From Antedon mediterranea (taxonomy: Eukaryota > Echinodermata > Crinoidea > Comatulida > Antedonidae), in assembly GCF_964355755.1 (NCBI RefSeq), contig NC_092676.1:4260288-4324287 (forward strand): a DNA stretch of 64,000 nt, given 5' to 3'. Positions 39,001 through 51,000 of this stretch are shown piece by piece. A model generated the notes under the pieces. That model did no database searches. It had not been told where the DNA came from and saw only the letters and a list, made by a program, of their open reading frames with translations. A program made the position numbers and the translations under genes. Within the stretch, counting starts at the first letter, position 1; every line of letters begins with the position of its first letter.

Positions 39001-42000
39001 GGTGAATATCCGGATACGCAAAAAATACCGTATAATATACGGTATTTAGTTGGCAGCAGAAACAGGGCCTAAGTCTCAGTTCCATTAGGAAGTTTTTTGT
39101 TTTCTTTTCTGGACCGAATCTGTGTTCCAAGGCCGCAATCAGTTCTACGTAGGTTAACTCCCGCTCTGGGGCCACAGCCAATACCTTCAAGGCTGGTCCT
39201 TTTAGGCTGGCTTTGAGGAATGCTCCAGCTTGTTCCTCCGTCCATCCGTTCGCCTCCACGCAGGCCCGAAAATGTTGGAGATAATCCCTCCAAGGCGCCT
39301 TTCCCTCAAACCTATCGGGATGTATGACTGGTCTTTGGCATCGGAGGTTCTTTCCAAACCTCTTCTGCATCGCTTCTGCTCCGCTTATCCTCGGTTCCTG
39401 GGTCAACGGCCATGGTGGAGTAAAGGTGTCAACTTCGGTCGACTGCGACCTTCTCTTTCCTGTTGACTGTCCAACAGGGGACCCTAATACCTCCAGACTA
39501 TCGGTTTCCTCCGCCCTCTGCTCCGAACTATCTCTATCTAAAGGTGCACGTCCGCTACCACCAGTACTCCTCTGGGGCGGGGAGCCGTGTCCAATACTGG
39601 AGCTTAACGGCTGCGCCGGGTCCATGTCCGTCACCTCGTTCTCCAGTCGGTTTATCTCCCTCTGGATAGCATCTAATGACTCTTGTAATTGTTCCATCGT
39701 GTGAGTAATTCCTTCCGCAACACGACCAAATCCCACCGCTGCCACCAATGTAACGAAAATCCGTCCTCGGGTTCGTTCCCTTTTGGGGAAAGGTCTGCGG
39801 TACCACGAATGAACGAAACACACAAATCAATTACAATCTTTGGAGTGGCCTCCTTTATTCTTCTATGATTTCTAATTTATTGGTACAAGTGATTATAATA
39901 ATTATTCTGATTAGTTCTGTTATTACGCCGGACTTGGAATAGTAGCGTAACCACCGCTCGCACGTAACGCAATGGTGTAACCTCCAACTGCACGTAACCA
40001 CCAACACAATGGTGTAACCTCCAACTGCACGTAACCACAAACAAGGGTGTAACCTTCACAGCGCGTAACCACCAACACAATGGTGTAACCTCCACAGCAC
40101 GTAACCACCAACACAATGGTGTAACCTCCACAGCAACGTACACCAACACAATGGTGTAACCTCCAACTGCACGTAACCACCAACTATGGTGTAACCTCCA
40201 ACTGCACGTAACCACCAACTAAGGTGTAACCTCCAACTGCACGTAACCACCAACAATGGTGTAACCTCCACAGCACGTAACCACCAACACAATGGTGTAA
40301 CCTCCAACCGCACGTAACCACAAACTAAGGTGTAACCTCCAACTTCACGTAACCACCAACTAAGGTGGAACCTCCAAACTGCACGTAACCACCAACAATG
40401 GTGTAACCTCCAATTGCACGTAACCACCAACTAAGGTGGAACCTCCAACTGCACGTAACCACCAACTAAGGTGTAACCTCCAACTGCACGTAACCACCAA
40501 CTAAGGTGTAACCTCCAACTGCACGTAACCACCAACTAAGGTGTAACCTCCACAGCACGTAACCACCAACACAATGATGCAACCTCCACAGCAACATACA
40601 CCAACACAATGGTGTAACCTCCAACTGTAGCGTAACCACACACAATGGTATAGCCTCCAACTGTAGTGTAACCACCAACTATGGTGTAACCTCCAACTGC
40701 ACGTAACCACCAACACAATGGTGTAACCTCCACAGCATGTAACCACCAACTATGGTGTAACCTCCAACTGCGCGTAACCACCAACACAATGGTGTAACCT
40801 CCACAGCACGTAACCACCAACTATGGTGTAACCTCAACAGCAACGTACACCAACACAATGGTGTAACCTCCACAGCAACGCAACCACCAACACAATGGTG
40901 TAACCTCCACAGCAACGTACACCAACACAATGGTGTAACCTCCACAGCAACGCAACCACCAACACAATGGTGTAACCTCCACAGCAACGTAGACCAACAC
41001 AATGGTGTAACCTCCAATACAAAACAGTGAGCGTAGCCTCGGGCTAACCTGTCACTTTCTCACTGTTAATTTTGTAACAAGAAATCACGAAACAATACAC
41101 TTACTACTTACTGTTTCTGTAATTCTCTCTTTTATTACTCAACTTTAGTTTCCTCATGGACACTTGTTTTCTTTTTAATCTCTCTGATATCTTTGCTCTA
41201 AATTATACGTCTGCTCTCTCCTTCCTCTCCTTTTCAACTCCCAGCTCATCTTTTCTTCCACTCCCTGCTCCTCTGCTGCCCTCTATGTTTTCTATCTTCC
41301 CCCAAAATCATTACAATATTATAATAAAGTACAAAGTAGTGTTATTTACCGTGATAATCTAAAGATAATAACAGTAATTATTATAATTGATTAATATTAC
41401 ATTTATAAAGAAACTTGTACATTTGTTTAATTTTAATAGTAAACATTAGACTTGTGGATGGCAGCAATTTCTATGAGGGGCGAGTTGAAGTTCACGATGG
41501 TACAGAATGGGGTACAATATGTGATAAAGGCTGGGACATTAACGACGCTCAAGTTGTATGTCAACAATTAAGACTAGGACAAGCTGTCCAAGCTCTAGTG
41601 GGAGCTTATTTTGGTCAAGGGACTGGTCCGATTATGCTTGATAATTTTCGGTGTTCAGGGAGTGAGACATCTATCACAAGCTGTCCTAATAATGGAATGA
41701 GGTTACACAATTATTGTGGACATAATGAGGATGCTAGTGTTATTTGTGGTAGGTAAAGTAGTAACTGTAAAAAGGATTAACACAGACAACAACAATACTG
41801 TAAGGCCAAGACAACTTTTTTAACTAGGAAATGTTTATCCCAGTTTAAAAGGAAAACCAATTTTGTTTTGTTCATAAGCTAATCTTTTCAATATTTTTGT
41901 TCATTGCCACCATTCACACTTTTTATCCACGTCCCAGTTATATTACTCATTAAATGTTAAAATAAAAACGTTCAGCAATTTCAAACTGCTACTCATCTTA

Positions 42001-45000
42001 TAAAATAATGGGCAGTTTGTCAGAGTTGGAAAAAAGAAACAGTTGTAATTTTTATTTGGTTTCAATCTCAAAATCATAATTTGTTTAAGAAATGTATTAT
42101 TTACACATTTTCATTCATCATTTAATTTTATATCAGTTCATTTCAGTTTATTCAATTTTTGCAAAACAGTAGACATAAATATAAAAAGGTACCAGAAAAT
42201 AATAAATAAACTAATAATGAAGATAATGTTATTTAGTGATGAAAGCTTAAAATGTTAAAAATGTTTCTATGGGCAGATATTATCTCATATTAAGATATAC
42301 CTCATCATTTAATTATTCGTTATATTGAACAGGTTTTAAATTTAGTTTTAAACTGTTTAATAGCAGTAATTTATAATACTATATTAGGTACCATTACAAT
42401 GGACGGGCACAATCTTATGATTATTTTAAGGTTAGGGAATCAAAAAGATAGTACAGGAATATAATTTAATGTCCTGAGTTACTTATGTCAGAATCACATC
42501 AGCTTTTATAACTTAACGAGAGTATAGCTTTACAGTGAGAGATACTGTATATCAATTATAAAGAACGGATATTAACTTGTACATTTGTTTCATTTAGTAA
42601 ACATTAGACTTGTGAATGGCATCAATATTTATGAGGGACGAGTTGAAGTTTACGATGGCACAGAATGGGGTACAGTATGTGATAATGGCTGGGACATTAA
42701 CGACGCTCAAGTTGTATGTCGACAATTGAGACTAGGACAAGCTACCCAAGCTCCAGGGCAAGCTCATTTTGGCCACGGGACTGGTCCGATTATGCTTGAT
42801 GATGTTCAGTGTTCTGGAAATGAGACATCTATCACAGACTGTCCTAATAATGGAATAAGGGTAGGCCTACACGATTGTGGGCATAATGAGGATGCTAGTG
42901 TTATTTGTCAATGTAAGAAAAAATTGACACTAAATACAAACTTTAGTACTAACAGACGATATTACAATACACTATGGACTAAGAGAGAGATTTATCAAAA
43001 ATTATATAAAATTTAAAGAAAAAAAGAGGTTAAAGCTACATTTGGCATTTTTTATTCTCCTTGTATATTAACCAGAGGAAACAAACAATACCATTAAATT
43101 AAACAGTGTAATATTGAAGCTTAAATATAATACGCCGTGGTTAGGATTCCGGCACCGGAACTCAACTGCCCAGCGTTAGGGATTCCGACACGCTATTGCG
43201 CATGCCCAGAGCGAGGTAATCGGCGACTCTATACTTATCAACAGCGATGGATTATTTCATAGCTGCGCCACACGGCGAACTAGCCTAGATGCCTTCTAAT
43301 ATGGGATCCACTAATCTAGGCTAGGGCTACCAGTTAGACTACGTGACCAGTGGGCCTATAGTATTTATTTTGTAATTAAAAAGTGGTTGCTTCATTCATA
43401 TATAAAATTCATATCATTATGAATTATATAATTACATGACTAGTTTTTTGATTTTTCATAACGCATTATACTGTACATATACAACATGCAATCACAAGTT
43501 GATTTGTTGACGGTGTTCTAAAATTTTAGGTACCCCCGTAACTGAGTGCACCCCCTATTGAATTACAACAGTAATACGTTGCATGCTCCGCCTACTTTAT
43601 GTTTATTCAACGAATTTTATGCATCACTAACTCTCGCTTCTTTTCCGGGATACAGAATATTTTAGCTTAGTTAAAATTTTCAGTACCCCGTGACAAATTG
43701 CACCCCCTACTCTACGTATTATAAAGTTTTGTCTACGTACTCCCACTTGCACTGATGAAGGGGTAGTGTTTTCCAAAAGCTCTGCTAAGTGTTCAGGCTG
43801 TTTTAATTTATCGTTTTGATTTAGCTTTTTCTTTATTTTATTTTGTATCCAGAGATCCTGTCACTGAAACCCACAACAATTCAGTAATTGTCCGATGTAT
43901 TATATAACTCGATCCTTGGACTATACACTTATTAGGCCTATGATTATTCATTATTATTATTTATTTATTAATAATGAAGTCATGGCCTGTATACGGGCCT
44001 GTATACTACGGTTATATACTGTTTATTTTTCATATGAATCAATGATTTTGATTTGAATGTTCATAACCGTTCTAAGCACCCTAGCGCTCTCCTAATTTTA
44101 TCTATAATATATTTATTTAATCTCAAGTTGTTTTAGGCCCATATAACATTATGTTTAGTTGTCTTATGATTATTTTACGAAGGAAAACGGACACACGCCA
44201 ATTGAACAGGAATACAAGCCCAAAACACCGGGCATTATGCACCAAAAATAAATCACATTGCACCCCCTATATTATAACAGTTAATAACTATATACTATAG
44301 GGGTTGCAATATATTACGGACTGTCTAGAATATTAGGTACCCCGTGACAGATTGCACCCCCTATATTATAACAGTTAATAACTATATACTATAGGGGTTG
44401 CAATATATTACGGACTGTCTAGAATATTAGGTACCCCCGTGACAGATTGCACCCCCTATATTATAACAGTTAATAACTATATACTATAGGGGGTGCAATA
44501 TATTATGGTCTGTCTAGAATATTAGGTACCCCGTGACAGATTGCACCCCCTGTAATATAACAGTTAATAACTATCTATTTTAGGGGTTGCAATATATTAT
44601 GGGCTGTCTAGAATATGAGGTACCCCCGTGACAGATTGCACCCCCTATATTATAACAGGTAATAACTATAGGGGGTGCAATATATTATGGTCTGTCTAGA
44701 ATATTAGGTACCCCGTGACAGATTGCACCCCCTGTAATATAACAGTTAATAACTATCTATTTTAGGGGTTGCAATATATTATGGGCTGTCTAGAATATTA
44801 GGTAACCCGTGACAGATTGCACCCCCTGTAATATAACAGTTAATAACTATATACTAAAGGGGGTGCAATATATTACGGACTGTCTAGAATATTAGGTACT
44901 ATACCCCGTGACAGATTGCACCCCCTATAATATAACAGTTAATAACTATATATTATAGGGGGTGCAATATATTACGGACTGTCTAGAATATTAGGTACCC

Positions 45001-48000
45001 CCGTGACAGATTGCACCCCCTGTATTATAATAGTTAATAACTATATACTATAGGGGGTACAATATATTATGGGCTGTCTAGAATATTAGGTACCCCTTTA
45101 CAGATTGCACCCCCTATATTATAACAGTTAATAACTATATATTATAGGGGGTGCAATATATTATGGGCTGTCTAGAATATTAGGTACCCCCGTGAGAGAT
45201 TGCACCCCCTATATTATAACAGTTAATAACTATATATTATAGGGGGTGCAATATATTATGGGCTGTCTAGAATATTAGGTACCCCGTGACAGATTGCACC
45301 CCCTATATTATAACAGTTAATAACTATATATTATAGGGGGTGCAATATATTACGGACTGTCTAGAATATTAGGTACCCCCGTGAGAGATTGCACCACCTG
45401 TATTATAATAGTTAATAACTATATACTATAGGAGGTACAATATATTATGGGCTGTCTAGAATATTAGGTACCCCGTGACAGATTGCACCCCCTATATTAT
45501 AACAGTTAATAACTATATATTATAGGGAGTGCAATATATTATGGGCTGTCTAGAATATTAGGTACCCCCGTGAGAGATTGCACCCCCTATATTATAACAG
45601 TTAATAACTATATACTATAGGGGGTACAATATATTATGGGCTGTCTAGAATATTAGGTACCCCCGTGACAGATTGCACCCCCTATATTATAACAGTTAAT
45701 AACTATATAATATAGGGGGTGCAATATATTATGGGCTGTCTAGAATATTAGGTACCCCGTGACAGATTGCACCCCCTATAATATAACAGTTAATAACTAT
45801 ATACTATAGGGGGTGCAATATATTATGGGCTGTCTAGAATATTAGGTACCCCGTGACAGATTGCACCCCCTGTAATATAACAGTTAATAACTATATATTA
45901 TAGGGGGTGCAATATATTACGGACTGTCTAGAATATTAGGTACCCCCGTGACAGATTGCACCCCCTATATTATAACAGTTAATAACTATATATTATAGGG
46001 GGTGCAATATATTATGGGCTGTCTAGAATATTAGGTACCCCCGTGACAGATTGCACCCCCCTATATTATAACAGTTAATAAATATATATTATAGGGGGTG
46101 CAATATATTATGGGCTGTCTAGAATATTAGGTACCCCGTGACAGATTGCACCCCCTATATTATAACAGTTAATAACTATATACTATAGGGGATGCAATAT
46201 ATTACGGACTGTCTAGAATATTAGGTACCCCGTGACAGATTGCACCCCCTGTATTATAATAGTTAATAACTATATATTATAAGGGGTACAATATATTATG
46301 GGCTGTCTAGAATATTAGGTACCCCGTGACAGATTGCAACCCCTATATTATAACAGTTAATAACTATATATTATAGGGGGTGCAATATATTACGGACTGT
46401 CTAGAATATTAGGTACCCCGTGACAGATTGCACCCCCTATAATATAACAGTTAATAACTATATACTATAGGGGGTGCAATATATTATGGGCTGTCTAGAA
46501 TATTAGGTACCCCGTAACAGATTGCACCCCCTGTAATATAACAGTTAATAACTATATATTATAGGGGGTGCAATATATTACGGACTGTCTAGAATATTAG
46601 GTACCCCCGTGACAGATTGCACCCCCTATATTATAACAGTTAATAACTATATATTATAGGGGGTGCAATATATTATGGGCTGTCTAGAATATTAGGTACC
46701 CCCGTGACAGATTGCACCCCCTATATTATAACAGTTAATAACTATATACTATAGGGGGTGCAATATATTACGGACTGTCTAGAATATTAGGTACCCCGTG
46801 ACAGATTGCACCCCCTATAATATAACAGTTAATAACTATATACTATAGGGGGTGCAATATATTATGGGCTTTCTAGAATATTAGGTACCCCGTGACAGAT
46901 TGCACCCCCTGTAATATAACAGTTAATAACTATATATTATAGGGGGTGCAATATATTACGGACTGTCTAGAATATTAGGTACCCCGTGACAGATTGCACC
47001 CCCTATATTATAACAGTTAATAATAACTATATATTTTAGGCGATACAATACAATACAATTTTGTTGTTTATTAATTTCATACATGCATTTCAAATTCACA
47101 AATGTCCCGCCCGCGACGTTTTAGGTGGTTTTTTATATTTATTTAAAAAGTAATGATGCAAAAATCATATTTCAAAAATATATTGTTACGGACGGGACAT
47201 TTTTTTTACGGACGGGACATATGATTTAAATCCTAATTATTTCACAAACCATGAATGTTTTAAACATTTTTTGACAGATATAGTTACACTATGACCCTAT
47301 ATTGTACATAGTCAAGCATTTTATAACACATATTTTGTTTATTAAATTTTATATATACATTTCAAAATTCATAATTGTCCCATCCACGACATTTAATAGT
47401 AGTTTTATGGTGTTTTTTACATTTCAGTTAACGTATTGATACCACAATTTAATATTTAGTTTTTTCCTTTTAAAAACTATATGCAGTACATTATAAACAA
47501 ATATTTTGAAACTTTTGGTGAACATATCGTATTTCAAAAATATATTGATGACATTTTTTGTAGGAACGGGACAGACATTTTTGTTAAGGACAGGACATAT
47601 CATTTAAATCCTTTTCATTTAATAAAACCATGCATCTTGTTAACATTTTCCCCATAAATATACTGTAGTTAACTTTTTATTTCACAGTAAGCTCCAATTG
47701 TTCATAATCAAGTACAGTATTTTATTATTGTTTATTAATTTCATACTTGCATTTCAAAATTCATAATTGTTACTTCTGAGACATTTCGATTGAGGTTTTT
47801 TCCTCACTTGTGTTTATTGAAGTAATGGCTCCAAAATTGTTATTTAATTCTTAATTTTCAATTGCAATAGATTTAAACAAGTTTTTTTAATATAAAAAAC
47901 ATTACTATCAAAATTTAGTGAATGTTACGGATGGGAAATTTTTGTTAGGGATGGGATGGCATTATTTTAAGAATTAAAACGTGTTTTTGTACTGTAGGCT

Positions 48001-51000
48001 GGACAGTACTGTACAAAGGTGTTAACTGCTGTTTATTAATCACAAAACATTGTGGTCTGTATTTAAAAAAACAATCCACAAAAGAACAATACCGAAATCC
48101 AAAACAACATGAAAAGTATGAAAGGGAGTATTGGGTGTGGTCATCACTTTGTAGATTTTGTGAATTTGCAACCAAGAATCTTTAAATATCAGATACTAAA
48201 TAATTAAGATTGAAGTTTAATAGAAGTAGGCCTACAGTAACATTAAATCCAAGCAAGGATGCAACTTGGATCCACTTTCTAACAAATTCAGACGTCAAAT
48301 GCCAACGACAATTTTTAAAGATTCTCCTTAAATGTGTTAATAGCTTGAAGTCTTGTGTAATATGCCAAGCACAACTTTTAAATTAGTGTAAATATTATTT
48401 TGATAGCATTTAACAGTATTGCTTCTCTTTATAACTCTTCGAATAATTAATTTTATAAATAAATATTTCATATTTATGAATTTTAATATTTTCACTTGAC
48501 ATAAACTTTTATACAGTGTTTCAAAGGTTGAATTATATTTTGATTTGTAAATAAAGGAGTAAATTGATGTAAAAAACCTCAGAAAAAACTAATTATAAAT
48601 TTTGTTTAACCTGGACAAAAGTGTCCTGTCCGCGATGTTAGAAATGTCCCGTCCGTAACGACATATAAATCATTTTATTAATAAATTTGCAGTTAAAATT
48701 TTATAATTAACAGTCAGTCATCTAAAACAACTATCTGGCAACATAATAATACAAAACAAATTTTAAAATCTCTTTTAAATGAGGAGAAATATTACAATAC
48801 GTAAACCTTCTTAAAACTCATTTCCAATTTGCCGTCATCCACGACGCATACAATTTTCATAATAAAAATATTTTTGTACAGTTTTTTTTTTCTTTTTTTT
48901 TGACTTCATAATTAACATTGGCCACATATGTATACATTCATTCTACTTTGAATCTTGTATTGTTTTTAATTTAAAGATAATGTCACAACAACTAGTTATA
49001 TTCTCAATTCCCTAATATATAGTTATTAACTGTTATATTATAGGGGGTGCAATCTGTCACGGGTTACCTAATATTCTAGACAGGCCGTAATATATTGCAC
49101 CCCCTATAGTATATAGTTATTAACTGTTATATTACAGGGGGTGCAATCTGTCACGGGGTACCTAATATTCTAGACAGCCCATAATATATTGCACCCCCTA
49201 TAATATATAGTTATTATTAACTGTTATAATATAGGGGGTGCAATCTGTCACGGGGTACCTAATATTCTAGACAGCCCATAATATATTTCACCCCTATAAT
49301 ATATAGTTATTAACTGTTATAATATAGGGGGTGCAATCTGTCACGGGTTACCTAATATTCTAGACAGCCCGTAATATATTGCACCCCCTATAGTATATAG
49401 TTATTAACTGTTATATTACAGGGGGTGCAATCTGTCACGGGGTACCTAATATTCTAGACAGCCCATAATATATTGCACCCCCTATAATATATAGTTATTA
49501 TTAACTGTTATAATATAGGGGGTGCAATCTGTCACGGGGTACCTAATATTCTAGACAGCCCATAATATATTGCACCCCTATAATATATAGTTATTAACTG
49601 TTATAATATAGGGGGTGCAATCTGTCACGGGTTACCTAATATTCTAGACAGCCCGTAATATATTGCACCCCTATAGTATATAGTTATTAACTGTTATATT
49701 ACAGGGGGTGCAATCTGTCACGGGGTACCTAATATTCTAGACAGTCCGTAATATATTGCACCCCCTATAGTATATAGTTATTAACTGTTATAATATAGGG
49801 GGTGCAATCTGTCACGGGTTACCTAATATTCTAGACAGCCCGTAATATATTTCACCCCTATAGTATATAGTTATTAACTGTTATATTACAGGGGGTGCAA
49901 TCTGTCACGGGGTACCTAATATTCTAGACAGCCCATAATATATTGCACCCCCTATAATATATAGTTATTATTAACTGTTATAATATAGGGGGTGCAATCT
50001 GTCACGGGGGTACCTAATATTCTAGACAGCCCATAATAGGCCTATATTGCACCTCTATAATATATAGTTATTAACTGTTATAATATAGGGGGTGCAATCT
50101 GTCACGGGTTACCTAATATTCTAGACAGCCCGTAATATATTGCACCCTTATAGTATATAGTTATTAACTGTTATATTACAAGGGGTGCAATCTGTCACGG
50201 GGTACCTAATATTCTAGACAGCCCATAATATATTGCACCCCCTATAATAAATAGTTATTATTAACTGTTATAATATAGGGGGTGCAATCTGTCACGGGGG
50301 TACCTAATATTCTAGACAGCCCATAATAGGCCTATATTGCACCTCTATAATATATAGTTATTAACTGTTATAATATAGGGGGTGCAATCTGTCACGGGGG
50401 TACCTAATATTCTAGACAGTCCGTAATATATTGCACCCCCTATAATATATAGTTATTAACTGTTATAATATAGGGGGTGCAATCTGTCACGGGGGTACCT
50501 AATATTCTAGACATTCCGTAATATATTGCACCCCCTATAATATATAGTTATTAACTGTTATAATATAGGGGGTGCAATCTGTCATGGGGGTACCTAATAT
50601 TCTAGACAGTCCGTAATATATTGCACCCCCTATAATATATAGTTATTAACTGTTATAATATAGGGGGTGCAATCTGTCACGGGGGTACCTAATATTCTAG
50701 ACAGTCCGTAATATATTGCACCCCCTATAATATATAGTTATTAACTGTTATAATATAGGGGGTGCAATCTGTCACGGGGGTACCTAATATTCTAGACATT
50801 CCGTAATATATTGCACCCCCTATAATATATAGTTATTAACTGTTATAATATAGGGGGTGCAATCTGTCACGGGGGTACCTAATATTCTAGACAGCCCATA
50901 ATATATTGCACCCCTTTAATAGATAGTTATTAACTATTATATTAGGCCTATAGGGGGTGCGTCACGGGTGTACCTAATATTCTAGACAGTCCGTAAAATA

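Larger units (their letters stand above)
36653..39067. mobile_element. Nested 2.4-kb foldback-type element inside gag
   Basis: Bounded by CCTAAG on both sides (36647-36652 and 39068-39073), a 6-bp target duplication. Ends are inverted CCTGTTTCTGCTGC / GCAGCAGAAACAGG. Near both ends are many short palindromes based on ATACCGTATTTT, and further TTTCTGCTGCC-type copies occur at about 36728, 37255 and 37367. Opposed minisatellite arms of GGACAACTACCCCC (37425-37680) and its complement (38760-39010) give a hairpin structure. No coding capacity is recognised. Confidence 0.8.
25701..41315 (-). mobile_element. Ty3/Gypsy-type LTR retrotransposon, minus strand, inserted in an SRCR intron
   Basis: Left and right LTRs begin TGTAACG and end TTACA. 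The flanks read ...TAATAGATAT|TGTAACG and TTACA|ATATTATAATAAAG, consistent with a 4-bp ATAT target duplication. The uninterrupted site AATAGATATTATAATAAAG is present in paralogous introns (about 11749, 15266, 18783). Internal order on the minus strand is PBS, gag with CCHC knuckle, protease, RT, RNase H, integrase, polypurine tract: the Gypsy order. No envelope frame is seen. Coding is broken by stops, a frameshift and two nested elements. Without those two it would be about 8.9 kb. Confidence 0.95.
9840..42600. other. SRCR introns: two alternating intron classes
   Basis: Non-coding DNA between SRCR exons is itself duplicated. Introns before A-type exons end in TTTCATTTAG and carry a block of about 200 bases with GGACGGGCGCCATCTTATG, TTAAGGTTCGGGAAT and ACTTAACGAGAGTATAGC (near 9848, 10999, 13364, 14516, 16881, 18033, 20178, 22797, 24947 and, diverged, 42402). 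Introns before B-type exons end in TTTAATTTTAATAG and are shorter, about 370-500 bases. No separate genes are seen in them. Confidence 0.8.
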
